A stretch of 64,000 nt of DNA from Chinchilla lanigera (lineage: Eukaryota; Chordata; Mammalia; Rodentia; Chinchillidae), in contig NW_004955477.1 in the NCBI RefSeq assembly GCF_000276665.1, positions 2,275,916 through 2,339,915 on the forward strand. The letters are read 5' to 3'. Position numbers and translations under genes: made by a program. This document shows positions 55,353 through 64,000 of the stretch, piece after piece. Each line of letters starts with the position of its first letter. The stretch's first letter is position 1. The notes under the pieces were generated by a model. It saw nothing but the letters and a program-made list of their open reading frames with translations. It was not told the origin of the DNA and searched no databases.

Positions 55353-55690
55353 CACACACAAATACCCATAGATAACACAGCACCCACACTCACTGATACC
55401 CATAGATTCATAGACTCCCATACAATCATAGACAAAGACACCCATATACACACAGACATATACATACACACATCCACAGACTCCAGACACATACATTTAG
55501 TGATACCCATAGAATACACAAAGAACACATCATCGTACACGCACACACAAATACACTGATATCCATAGACTCAGATACACACATACACACACATACACAG
55601 ATGCATACAAATATACACACATATATACACACACAAACACAGACATCTGACATCCACAGACTCACACACACATATTCCCACACCAACAGG
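55353..55690. repeat. CA-rich degenerate minisatellite
   Basis: A ladder of CA-rich motifs with a recurring 'gatacccataga' type core, seen near 55362, 55396, 55500 and 55558, separated by 'acacacatacac' spacers. Strand asymmetry is strong: almost no G except in the core. Confidence 0.8.
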
Positions 55691-55852
55691 CAAGTAGGAC
55701 TTCGACACAGTTTGGTGTGCCAATGAGTCACTGCATCCAACTGCAAAGTCAGGGGTTCATAATAGATACTTGCCTCTTCCCTTGCTCCACCTCAGTCATG
55801 ACCCTAAGGTGAGCCTCAGGGACCAAGTGATGATTTCACCCTTGAGCACACT

Positions 55853-56195
55853 TGAGGTATTAGTAAGCTTTCCTGCTGCTGGGACAAAATACTTAACACC
55901 TGAAGTTTAAAGGGGGACAGGTTTATTTGGTTCATGGTTTCAGAGGTTTCAGTCCATGGTCTGCTGGACCCAAGGCAGGAACATCATGGTGGAAGGGCAT
56001 GATAGAACAAAGCTACTCAGTCCATGGTAGCCAGGAAGCAGAGCACAGGGGAAGGGCACCAGCAAGAGATAAACCCTCCAAGGCAATGACCTGCCTCCTG
56101 CAACTGGGCCACACCTCCTGACAGCACATTCAGTTATAAAACATCAATGGATTAATCCAGTCGCTTTTGAAGGAAGACACAGAGTATATCCCTCT
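55853..56195 (-). mobile_element. MaLR-type LTR, minus strand
   Basis: 'ctgctgctgggacaaaatac', then 'aggtttatttggttcatggt', 'catcatggtggaagggcatg' and 'aaaacatcaatggattaatc'. This is the antisense LTR order also seen at 35545. Confidence 0.8.
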
Positions 56196-56384
56196 GTCTT
56201 GATGGTTTGGGGAAGTTCATGGTCACCATTCACCACAGAGCCCTGCCACTCCTTCCCTAGTCACCTCCAGCCAGCATCCCACAGGTCCCTTCAATCTGAG
56301 GGTCCAAAGGGAGCGAGACACCTAGGGCATATCCTAGTTTTCTTCCTTACCCTGCATCCAACTGGCCTCAGGACTGATCTGCTT

Positions 56385-56690
56385 CAGTAACTATTTCTGT
56401 GTAAGGTGCACCACAAATTATTATGGCCCAAACCATCCATCAGTTATAGTGATAGTTTGGAGGCTGCAGGCCAAGAACCCAGGCAAGGTATGGCCAAGAC
56501 AGCCTATCCCTACTTCACAGTGTCTGAGACCTAACTGGGGAGACTGAGGACTGGGCTATAGAACCATTTGGAGAATTTTCACTCACCCTCTGAGCTGAGA
56601 TGTCATAAGGGACCTCAGGGGGGCAGCAGCTGGAACATGAGGCATACACAGTGCAGCCTCTGCCTGGGGCTTAGACTTTTGCCTGGCACG
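56385..56690 (-). mobile_element. MLT1-like LTR fragment, minus strand
   Basis: 'taactatttctgtgtaaggt' followed by 'caaattattatggcccaaac' and 'gtttggaggctgcaggccaa' follows the antisense MLT1 end, more diverged than the copy at 38573. Confidence 0.45.
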
Positions 56691-57074
56691 GCGGCCTTAG
56701 CCTAGTCAGGTTTATGTAAATGAATGTCCAGGACTCTAGAGGTAGGTATCCCCAGAGAACCACAGTGTAGCTTCAGAACTTACATGTTGTCACTTTTGCT
56801 GCATTCTGTTATTAGAAAATTGTCCCAAATTGAAGGGAAGAGATATGAACACCATCTCTTCATAGGAAGTGTCAAAACATTTTGGGACATGCTTGAAAAC
56901 CACCCACTGTCTCCCAAATACATGCACCTTCTGACCTCTACCCTGGTTCAGGAGCCCCCTGTCCCACTTACCAAATGATATTCATCACACAAGCATGTCC
57001 AGTGTATTCTTTCTTAGGCTCCTCTGGCCACTCACCACCAAGCAGGATGCTGCTAAATCATCTGACAAGCAGCA

Positions 57075-57290
57075 TCCCTTCCTCCTGGTCCACACAGCCC
57101 CTCACCACTGCTCCAGCCACACTGAATACCAAATTCTCCACTCTCCTTCCTGCCCAGCTACCTTTGCACATGCTGCTTTCTCTACTTGAAATGCTTCTTC
57201 TTCATTATAGAGGTCCCCCAAATCTCTTACTTGTCCTTTGAAACCCAGCTTCACTGTCATGCCCTCTATGATACCATCCACAGTCCACTT
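57075..57290 (+). repeat. L2 LINE 3' end
   Basis: 'ccactgctccagccacactg', 'tacctttgcacatgctgctt', 'tctctacttgaaatgcttct' and 'ctttgaaacccagcttcact' follow the L2 3' consensus in order. Open frames here translate L2. Confidence 0.88.
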
Positions 57291-57313
57291 ACGATTATAA
57301 AACAGATTCAGAC

Positions 57314-57495
57314 CAGTGACTCTCAATTGTGTCTGAACACAAGAATCACCCCCGGAGCTTAATATATATTGATTACTAGATCTACTGCCCCCAACCATTC
57401 TGATGTAATCAACTGGGGAAGGAAAGGTATGAGGATTTTTTAAACTCTCAAGGAGATTCCAATCTACAGCTAAGATTAAGAAGTACTCCTATAGA
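57314..57495. mobile_element. MER5A-like hAT MITE
   Basis: It starts 'cagtgactctcaattgtgtc' with 'aagaatcacccccggagctt' and 'ctactgcccccaaccattct', the order of MER5A. The right inverted end is decayed. Confidence 0.75.
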
Positions 57496-57640
57496 TCAGT
57501 GAGTGATTCACAGTGTGGCTGCACATGAAAATCCCCTGGGGATTTTTCAAAGTGCACCTGTTCCCCAGGAGCCCACTTCCAATGTAGCAAATCAGAATCT
57601 GTAGGGGTGAGGTCAAAATAATAAAATAGATATCTTATAA
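57496..57640. mobile_element. Second MER5-like fragment
   Basis: 'gtgtggctgcacatgaaaat' followed by 'cccctggggatttttcaaag' and 'aaatcagaatctgtaggggt' repeats the MER5A-like order beside the first copy. Confidence 0.65.
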
Positions 57641-57894
57641 AATCCCCCACCTCTGCATGATTCCAGGACACAGCAGAGCAAAGAAACACCAAGGCTGGTA
57701 GATTCCAGTTCTACTCAAAAATCCAGCATATGAGCATGATTCAAAACCTTAATCCAATTTTTGATTTGTAGATGATCTTTATCCCAGAATGAGCAGGTCA
57801 AAAATCTGTAGGTTTTACAGGTCACATCACGAGCCGTTTTCCAATTCTAAAATCATTAAATGAGTGACAAAGATGAATAATTTAAAGACCAATT

Positions 57895-57950
57895 TCATGG
57901 ACCTAATAGATGCTCAGTAAATATTCATTGACTGAATTAATCATTCAATT
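57895..57950 (+). repeat. MIR/L2-like 3' tail
   Basis: 'taatagatgctcagtaaata' followed by 'ttcattgactgaatt' is the common ancient repeat end. Confidence 0.6.
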
Positions 57951-58549
57951 GATCGGCATGACTCTCATTCTGCTCTGCTCATTCTACACTCCCCATCTCC
58001 CCATGAGTCTTAGAGTTCCTAGAGGACAGGCTCAGAGACCCAACCCAGACTGAGGACATTTGATGGATAATCCATTGGATCTATGCACAGAGCAAAACCA
58101 CCCTAAATGCTCAGGGACATCTCTGAATTTTCTACATGTGCAATGGATTTCTTGGTGAAGAGGAAAATGTTAACAGGTAATTCTTGTTGGAAGGATGGCA
58201 ATGTTATAACATAATTACATGACTTACTGATCAGGTCGCCTAGGCTATTGTACAGTTTTGGAAGCCTGAAGAGCATCTTTTCTGGAGTCTTCTTGTCTCA
58301 GTAGTAACCCAGAGGCTCATGGCCAGCCCTCAGCCACACATGGATAGGCATGGCAGATACCAGCACTGCCACTATGATGCGATGGCACAGTCTCTCCTAA
58401 GCAGCCCTCATAGGGACATGGCCTCTGCTCCGTGACCAGTAGAGCATTTACATCATTCCCATCTTGTGACCTCAGCTGATTTGACATTTTGAATGCAAAA
58501 GTATTCACAGCCCAGAGCTCCCTACCCACCCAATCATGCTGGAAACAGA

Positions 58550-58690
58550 CAAAGCTTGGTCCTCCAGACTTACTCACTATGTGACCAGAGTGAATCATGG
58601 AACCTCTCTGAGCTCCACGTCTGTTAACATTAGCAACAGTACCTCCCCTAAAAGTTGTAATAAGTGAAATGATGCTTACCAATTCTTAAC
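58550..58690 (+). repeat. MIR SINE
   Basis: 'ttactcactatgtgaccaga' followed by 'cctctctgagctccacgtct' and 'gtaataagtgaaatgatgct' matches the MIR core and tail. Confidence 0.85.
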
Positions 58691-58754
58691 ACAGGGCCCA
58701 GCATAGAAAAAGGATCAGAAATTGGCAGATCATTAATGGCACATAAATCAAGCC

Positions 58755-58880
58755 CTCAGGCCTAAGGCTGCCTCTTGGTAACTATATCACCCTGAGCAAG
58801 TCACCTAACTTGGGAGACATTATGTTTTGCATCTGTAAAACAGAACCGATAGGAGAACCCATTATAAGACCATAGTATGA
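58755..58880 (+). repeat. MIR SINE, second copy in tandem
   Basis: 'accctgagcaagtcacctaa' followed by 'cttgggagacattatgtttt' and 'gcatctgtaaaacagaacc' is another MIR, on the same strand 70 bp downstream of the first. Confidence 0.82.
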
Positions 58881-58884
58881 AGTC

Positions 58885-59510
58885 CATGCTGGGAAGGACA
58901 AAACATAGGGACTGGTCTGCATCAAGCAGCTGGTGTATGCTCTATTACCATCACCTTTGTAGGATTACGGCTGGCGATGACTGTCATTTCTTACAATAAC
59001 CAAAAGCCAACTCTTTTTCCAGCAAGGATGTGGTCATGGCCATGTGCTGACAACATCCCCAGAGACTTAGAAACAGTTCTCCTCCCACTGACTCAGTCCC
59101 TGCCAGAACTCTGCACCATCTTCCTAATCAATGAAAAGGCCTGTGATCCAAGGAGCTGAGGCAAGGCAGAACAAGCAACCAGCCTCCTCCTGTCATGGGT
59201 CCTGCCAGCACCAACGCTATAGAGCATGATAAATTCAGGCCCTGGTACAGGATAAAGGGCCATTTCCCTACTAACACCCCAAACTAGTTCAGCAACCAAA
59301 CACACAACACTTTAACTCTCAGGAGAGCGCTGTATTGCATGCAGCCTTCCAGCACAAATGCATTTACTCTGAGAACAGTTTCACTCACTGTTTTCCCCCT
59401 TCTCCTGGGCTGAAAAGAAAACTGTGAGCCCAGCTGAAACCGAAACCAAGGAACAAGGTGCTCAGCCAGGGTGATTCAGGTTGGGCCAGCCCCAGCCCTG
59501 GATGGACACA
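58885..59510. other. Unique intergenic sequence
   Basis: I see no nameable gene or repeat. Confidence 0.5.
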
Positions 59511-59519
59511 AAACCCTCC

Positions 59520-59650
59520 CAAAGGCACACAAAGTTTTAAGACAGTTAACGAAAGGAATCATTTGACAAAGAGAACCATTGTGTACTCAGGTAGCTATGC
59601 CTTTGAACAAAGGTAAGAGAGCCAAATTTGCCTTTGTGAACAGAGTCAGC
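59520..59650. promoter_or_regulatory. Candidate regulatory element with SOX/TCF-like palindrome
   Basis: CCTTTGAACAAAGG at 59600-59613 is an inverted repeat of CCTTTG around AA. It holds overlapping TCF/LEF-like (CTTTGAA) and SOX-like (AACAAAG) sites. A related CCTTTGTGAAC follows at 59631-59641, and ACAAAG also occurs near 59529 and 59568. Unique DNA; function inferred. Confidence 0.3.
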
Positions 59651-59654
59651 CTTC

Positions 59655-61115
59655 AGCACTGACCGTGGGGCAGCACAACTATCCAGCAACTCAGGTATTT
59701 CCTAAAAGAGGCAACTTGTGAGTCTTGGCCAAGCCGAAGCCCTGTGCCCCCTGGTAGCCCTGTGACATCCTGGAGCACACAACCTGCAAGACTCAAAGAG
59801 AAAGATAGGTAGCTTATGTCTAGAGACACAGATTCCATGTAGGTGAACCATGGCTGGCTGTGACTTTGGGCAGCTATGTTTGCCTGAAATGTGGGTAAAA
59901 GTAATTAATGCTGTTTACCTACCTCACTGGGCGCAAGACACCAGAGTGCTTCAAAATAAAAATGTAAGTGTGTTCTGCAAACTCAAGAGCTATGGGCAGG
60001 AGTTAATGAGCACTAACAACCCTCTCTCTGACCCTAGGGGAGCCCCACAGGGAGGATAAACATGAATCTTCAGGACCTCTAGAGCAGTAACTCAGAGCAG
60101 CTCTTTGAAAATGTCAAATGTCTGCGGGATCACTTATTTGATCTTCAAAGTTCGTGCAAACTTTATGTTTAATTCAAAACATACTAGTTTGTCTTAGTAA
60201 GATGATGTTTTAAAGTAGTTAGCATCAGAGATATATCTGGGTGCCCTAGAAAGCTGTGACATAACACTGCAGCCCTGGGATCCCAGCATCCCCTGCCCCT
60301 GACACCAGTCCTCACTGCAGTTTTGAGTGACAGGGCAGTGTGGAGCTTTTAACAGCTTCCTCACTGAGGTCCACATGGACCATGTGTGGTCATTATCAGA
60401 GATGTCGCTGGTCTTCTTGAAGTCAGGATGTCATATACAGTAAACCTTTGTCTAAATTTGGAGCTAAAGGACTTGGTACAGGTGATTTGTTAGCTGGGGT
60501 TGGAGGGAACCCAGGAAGTAGAAGCAACTATGAAGGATGGTAGGGAAAGGAAAGAAAACATTGAACAATGTTAGGCCACAGGGTGCCAGTTGTTCCAGAA
60601 GAAGCACACACATGCCACCGAAGGTTGCCCCACTTTAATGAGGTCACAGATCCACTCACCCCTGTGGTGAGAGATTGAAGATTCCTGGGGAGGTCCTAGG
60701 GCACACAGAGGAAATGTTCCTTGTGCTTGCTTGAAGCAGAGCACCACCAGCCTGCCAAGGTCTGAGCACAGACAGAAGCTTTCCCAGCAAACCCAGGCAC
60801 AGTATGCAACATGACCTGGCTCCATTGCCCGTGGTGTCTCAACCCTCCTGAAGACATAGAGCACAGCATGCCAGGAGTTTACACTTTGGTTCCAAAGGGA
60901 ACATGCATTAACGATGGCAGGAAAGCCCTCTGACTCAAGTACCACTTCATCAGCCACGCCTCCATCTCTGTGATTGGAGCTTTCCCAAATGAATGTGGGT
61001 CACTATGGATCATGGCCCCTACCTAGAATGAGAAACAAACTCCAGGACCCATCAAGCTGAGACCCACATTAGGGAGTCTATGTGCTCTTGTCCACATTTG
61101 GTACCATTTTGATCA
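59655..61115. other. Unique intergenic sequence
   Basis: I see nothing I can name. The 128-codon minus frame at 60571-60957 has no recognisable domain. Confidence 0.5.
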
Positions 61116-61119
61116 CTTC

Positions 61120-61525
61120 TACTGTCCAGCTGGTGCGTATATGATCTTTCTAGAAAATAATCTGATAACAAGTCTCTGGACCTTTGAAATGGGCACATGA
61201 GATATCTAAAAAGGTGTCATCCTAAGGATACATGTAAATGTACCTGTCACCTCAGCATTCGCAACAGCTAAAGACGGATAACAATTTCCATGTCAACGAT
61301 GGGGGACTGGAGTAATAGTACCTCGTGGCCCAACCAGACAGTGGAGAACATGGTCTGATTCTGTAAATAGTTCTAAATAAGAACTTTAAAAATACTAAAC
61401 TAAAACTCTAAATGCTGTGATCTCTGAGTTGTGAGATTATGGTCACTTACATTTTCTTCTTTATAGTTGTCTGCATTTTCCAAGCTTTCCATTAGTATGT
61501 GAGTCTTTCACAACCGGAGGAAAGA
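61120..61525 (+). repeat. LINE-1/HAL1-like 3' end
   Basis: 'atcctaaggatacatgtaaa', 'gcattcgcaacagctaaaga', 'gatctctgagttgtgagatt' and 'tgtctgcattttccaagctt' follow the order of HAL1/L1 3' ends. Confidence 0.6.
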
Positions 61526-61529
61526 CCTT

Positions 61530-63400
61530 CTGTAGCATCACCAGGGCCAGCCTCCATTAACTGACACTTGGGATCCCTGAGAAGCAGATACCCCTTGTCC
61601 TACAAACCCCAGAAGATGTTACCCTGGGATCTACCCTCCTCCCACCAGAGCTTATTCAGTTGTCCCTTTTCCCAGCCCAGTCCCCCGAGAAGTCAGGTAA
61701 CCTCTGGCAGGTGGCCTCCACTGCCCCCGACAGAGCCTCCCGCCATGTTGGTGAAGCTTCCATGGTTTTTGACACAGATTATCCTGGAATCCAGGCTCTC
61801 TGCCCAGCCTGGTGGAATAGCTATTCAAGAGTCACAGAGCATGTCTTAGAGATGGCCAAGCCCAGCTCCTATTGTCCAGGGAGATAAACTGAGGCAATTC
61901 GGGTGGTCCATTTCTAGTAAAGCCAGAGAACTCGATGAAAGTCCCAGAATGGTCAGTCAGCAAGGATACTGGAAAGGAGATTTGCCTCAAGATCAAGGAG
62001 GGTTCCCTGTCCTTGTACTCAGTCTTCTACAGCCAAGGCCAAGTGCACAAGTGAGGATAGAGCTAGTTCATCAAAACATCCAGGGGCCCTTTGGGTGGTT
62101 GTAGAAAGTCCCTGTCAGGATGTCCAATTCCCCCATGGCACAGTATTTCCTCTCTTGGGGACTGAGCTTGGGAAGTAGACATGCCTGGATGAAGATTCCA
62201 GCATGCAGCTTGGCCTGGCTTTCGTGCAGCTCCCTGCCTTGGAAGCCAATGTCCATCATCAAGCAAGCACCTTGGAGAGCACCCTACTTATGGGCACCCT
62301 ACTTATTATCAAAACCAAGTTTCCACGGAGGCAGGAGGGCATTAAAACCTCTCTAAGGACTGTGACCTGATCCACCTCTGATCCTATGGAATACCAAGGT
62401 GACGGGAATGAGCCTCTGACAGGAGCCCAGGTCACAGACATAAGACCTTAGAAGGAGACAACTCTGGGTACCCAAGACAAAAGCTGACTCCAGACATGGC
62501 CTGCCAGGAAGTGGGATTGGCAGAGGCCTCGATATGATCCCGCCTAAAACTATTATTTCACCCTGGTCTCATTTCGTAATTTGTCCTAAAGCAATATAAA
62601 CCCATTACAGAGCCCCCACTCAACAAGGTGGATAAACAATCCAGTGCCGCCATGTTGAGTGGTCCCTCTGGCATCAGACAAGACCTCTAGGAAATTTAAG
62701 GAAGAGATCTTGGCTCTCCATGGCCCAAAGGTCCTCTCAAAAAACACTGCATCCATTTTATGTGGTCCTGTGAGGATGGGGAACTCTGTAATTTCTGTGC
62801 CAACCTTCGGTCTGGAGACCTGAGCAAGCCAGGAGCTTCAGCATCTGTGGCCCAGCTTGCTGAATGTCCCAACAGCCATGTCTTCTTAAAAGCCTTTCCC
62901 CACCACAGCCAACTCAGGAGATGTGTGGGAGTAGGGCCTAGGTCCCTGCTGCTTACAGAACTCACAAACCCCCTACCCCTGCCTAGCCTAGCCAACTCTT
63001 CTTCTTATGCCCACCTTTAGAAGCCTATCAGTGTGTGACATCCCAGTGCCACAGCTCCCAGCTGCCTGTCTTTTCATACAAATGTCTAAGTGAGAATAGT
63101 GTTCTCTATGCTTTGTATCTTCCATTCTGGCCACTAAACCCCATAGCCATTAGCAAACTCCCTGCTGGAAACAGAGGCCTGGATGCCCCATGTCTCCAGA
63201 GGACACAAAATACACCTTGCACCTGCCTGTCTGAAGAGAGGTCCAAAAGGGTGTACACCAAACAGGAAGGGCCAAGGGGGGATGCTGGGGAGCAGAGAAG
63301 ATTTTATCACCACTTTGAAAGTGTTTCTGCATGGCTCAAATGTTTTATGACTCATGATATATTATTCTCATTATTCCTTTTCTTTTTGCTAGTACTGGCT
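61530..63400. other. Unique intergenic sequence
   Basis: About 1.9 kb without a nameable repeat apart from a short tandem 'gggcaccctactta' duplication near 62280-62305. Short open frames only. Confidence 0.5.
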
Positions 63401-63404
63401 GAAT

Positions 63405-63870
63405 AACAGAAAATGAAGTAATTAGTCATTTATTGGGCATCAGTTATGAGCCAGGTGTATAGAGCAAAGGCGGAGTCTTGTTTTAACAGTGAGGATATAA
63501 AGAAAAAAAAATGAGGAGGAGATGAAGAGTGAGTGAGGGTGGAGGGGTATCCCAGGTAGGTGAGGGGAGATGAAGGGGCACCCCAGAAGAGAATCTGTTA
63601 GTCCTGAGATGGAGGAGCAGATTGGAGGAGCAAAAATAGGCCATGGAGCTAGAAATGGTGATTCAAGGAGTAGGGAAGGAGAGGAGAGTGGAAAGCTGTG
63701 ATCAGACGGGGGTCAGGAGAAGTTATGTCCAGGGAATTTGGGTTTCATTTTAAATGCACTGGGAGTGATCAAGGCTTTTAAGCAAGGAGTAACATGACTC
63801 CCTGTACATTCTCAATAGATCACTCTCATTTCTTGCTGTGTGAAGAATGTGGGAAGGCAAGAGGGAAGGT
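63405..63870 (+). repeat. Ancient interspersed repeat material
   Basis: 'gtcatttattgggcatcagt' followed by 'tatgagccaggtgtatag' resembles a MIR/L2 phrase. 'tttcattttaaatgcactgg' followed by 'cttttaagcaaggagtaaca' and 'agatcactctcatttcttgc' is a dispersed mammalian repeat I recognise but cannot name. Both are diverged. Confidence 0.45.
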
Positions 63871-63895
63871 GTTAGCGTTTCAAGAATTCTATTGA

Positions 63896-64000
63896 AGAGA
63901 GGCCCAGGGGACGGGCGGGGCGAGCAGGCCCTCGGAGCCGGCTGAGCAGGCTCTCCCAGCCCCCCGCGCCTTGCGCCCAGGCAGCGAGTTCTCCGGGAGC
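63896..64000. promoter_or_regulatory. Edge of a CpG island (probable promoter) with a GC box
   Basis: The final ~100 bases contain ten CpG dinucleotides and are over three-quarters G+C, against a CpG-poor background everywhere else. GGGCGGGGC at 63913-63921 is a consensus Sp1-type GC box. It is continuous with the window's right edge. A transcription start and first exon probably lie just beyond; direction cannot be told. Confidence 0.75.

Noticed and set aside
55146..55746. Cysteine/valine/tyrosine-rich open frames
   Set aside because: They translate CA and CT microsatellites.
57102..57398. 98-codon minus-strand frame with charged residues
   Set aside because: It is the antisense of an L2 LINE and MER5-like element.
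1..64000. CRISPR arrays, operons, ribosome binding sites, bacterial insertion sequences
   Set aside because: The sequence is mammalian; I saw no array of spaced identical repeats and no prokaryotic gene organisation.

Overview
This is mammalian nuclear DNA with no convincing host protein-coding exon. It is CpG-poor and dense in interspersed repeats at every age layer. MIR and L2 fragments and MLT1/MLT2-type LTRs point to a placental mammal. tRNA-Ala-like ID SINEs with fresh target-site duplications and a B1 (7SL-derived) SINE point to a rodent. The B1 has three rather than two 29-bp internal units, and the ID tails carry a 'ggtaccgg' motif. Both make mouse or rat unlikely. A non-murid rodent (beaver/kangaroo-rat-like or squirrel-like) is my best guess, with low confidence. 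The reading frames of 60 to 194 codons scattered through the window are chance frames or translate repeats; none looks like a host gene.

Layout. 1-4.6 kb: MIR, a miniature hAT element (595-674) and several MaLR LTRs. 4.67-8.1 kb: an internally deleted class I endogenous retrovirus on the minus strand, with a 3' LTR, polypurine tract, env TM, RT, protease tail, gag remnants, a tRNA-Glu-type primer site and a truncated 5' LTR. 11.3-14.0 kb: a fossil, nearly full-length hAT transposon on the minus strand with a decayed transposase, an ID SINE inside it and an 8-bp target duplication. A second miniature hAT element lies at 14.4 kb. 16.5-17.0 kb: a mariner transposase remnant directly followed by a tRNA-Trp-like half gene. 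20-24.5 kb: MLT1 and MLT2-like LTRs, an ID SINE and a CA repeat. 24.5-43 kb: mostly unique intergenic sequence with scattered MIR and MaLR copies. 43.3-45.4 kb: a SINE cluster holding a 100-N assembly gap, an LTR and an L1 3' end. 51.5-53.1 kb: a ~100-bp tandem repeat and a second, different retroviral gag-protease remnant. 54.6 kb: a third miniature hAT element. 55.2-55.7 kb: a CT/TA/CA microsatellite-minisatellite block. 57-59 kb: L2, MER5A-like and MIR fragments.

The last ~100 bases switch abruptly to very GC-rich, CpG-dense DNA with a GC box, like the edge of a CpG-island promoter. A gene probably starts just past the right edge, and the window is probably its upstream or intergenic flank. 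Short TAAT-rich, homeodomain-like clusters and a SOX/TCF-like palindrome in unique DNA are candidate regulatory elements. I found no evidence of a new multi-gene system. The most informative objects are the fossil hAT element, which carries a small foreign insert found again elsewhere in the window, the two retroviral remnants, the tRNA-Trp-like half and the triplicated B1.
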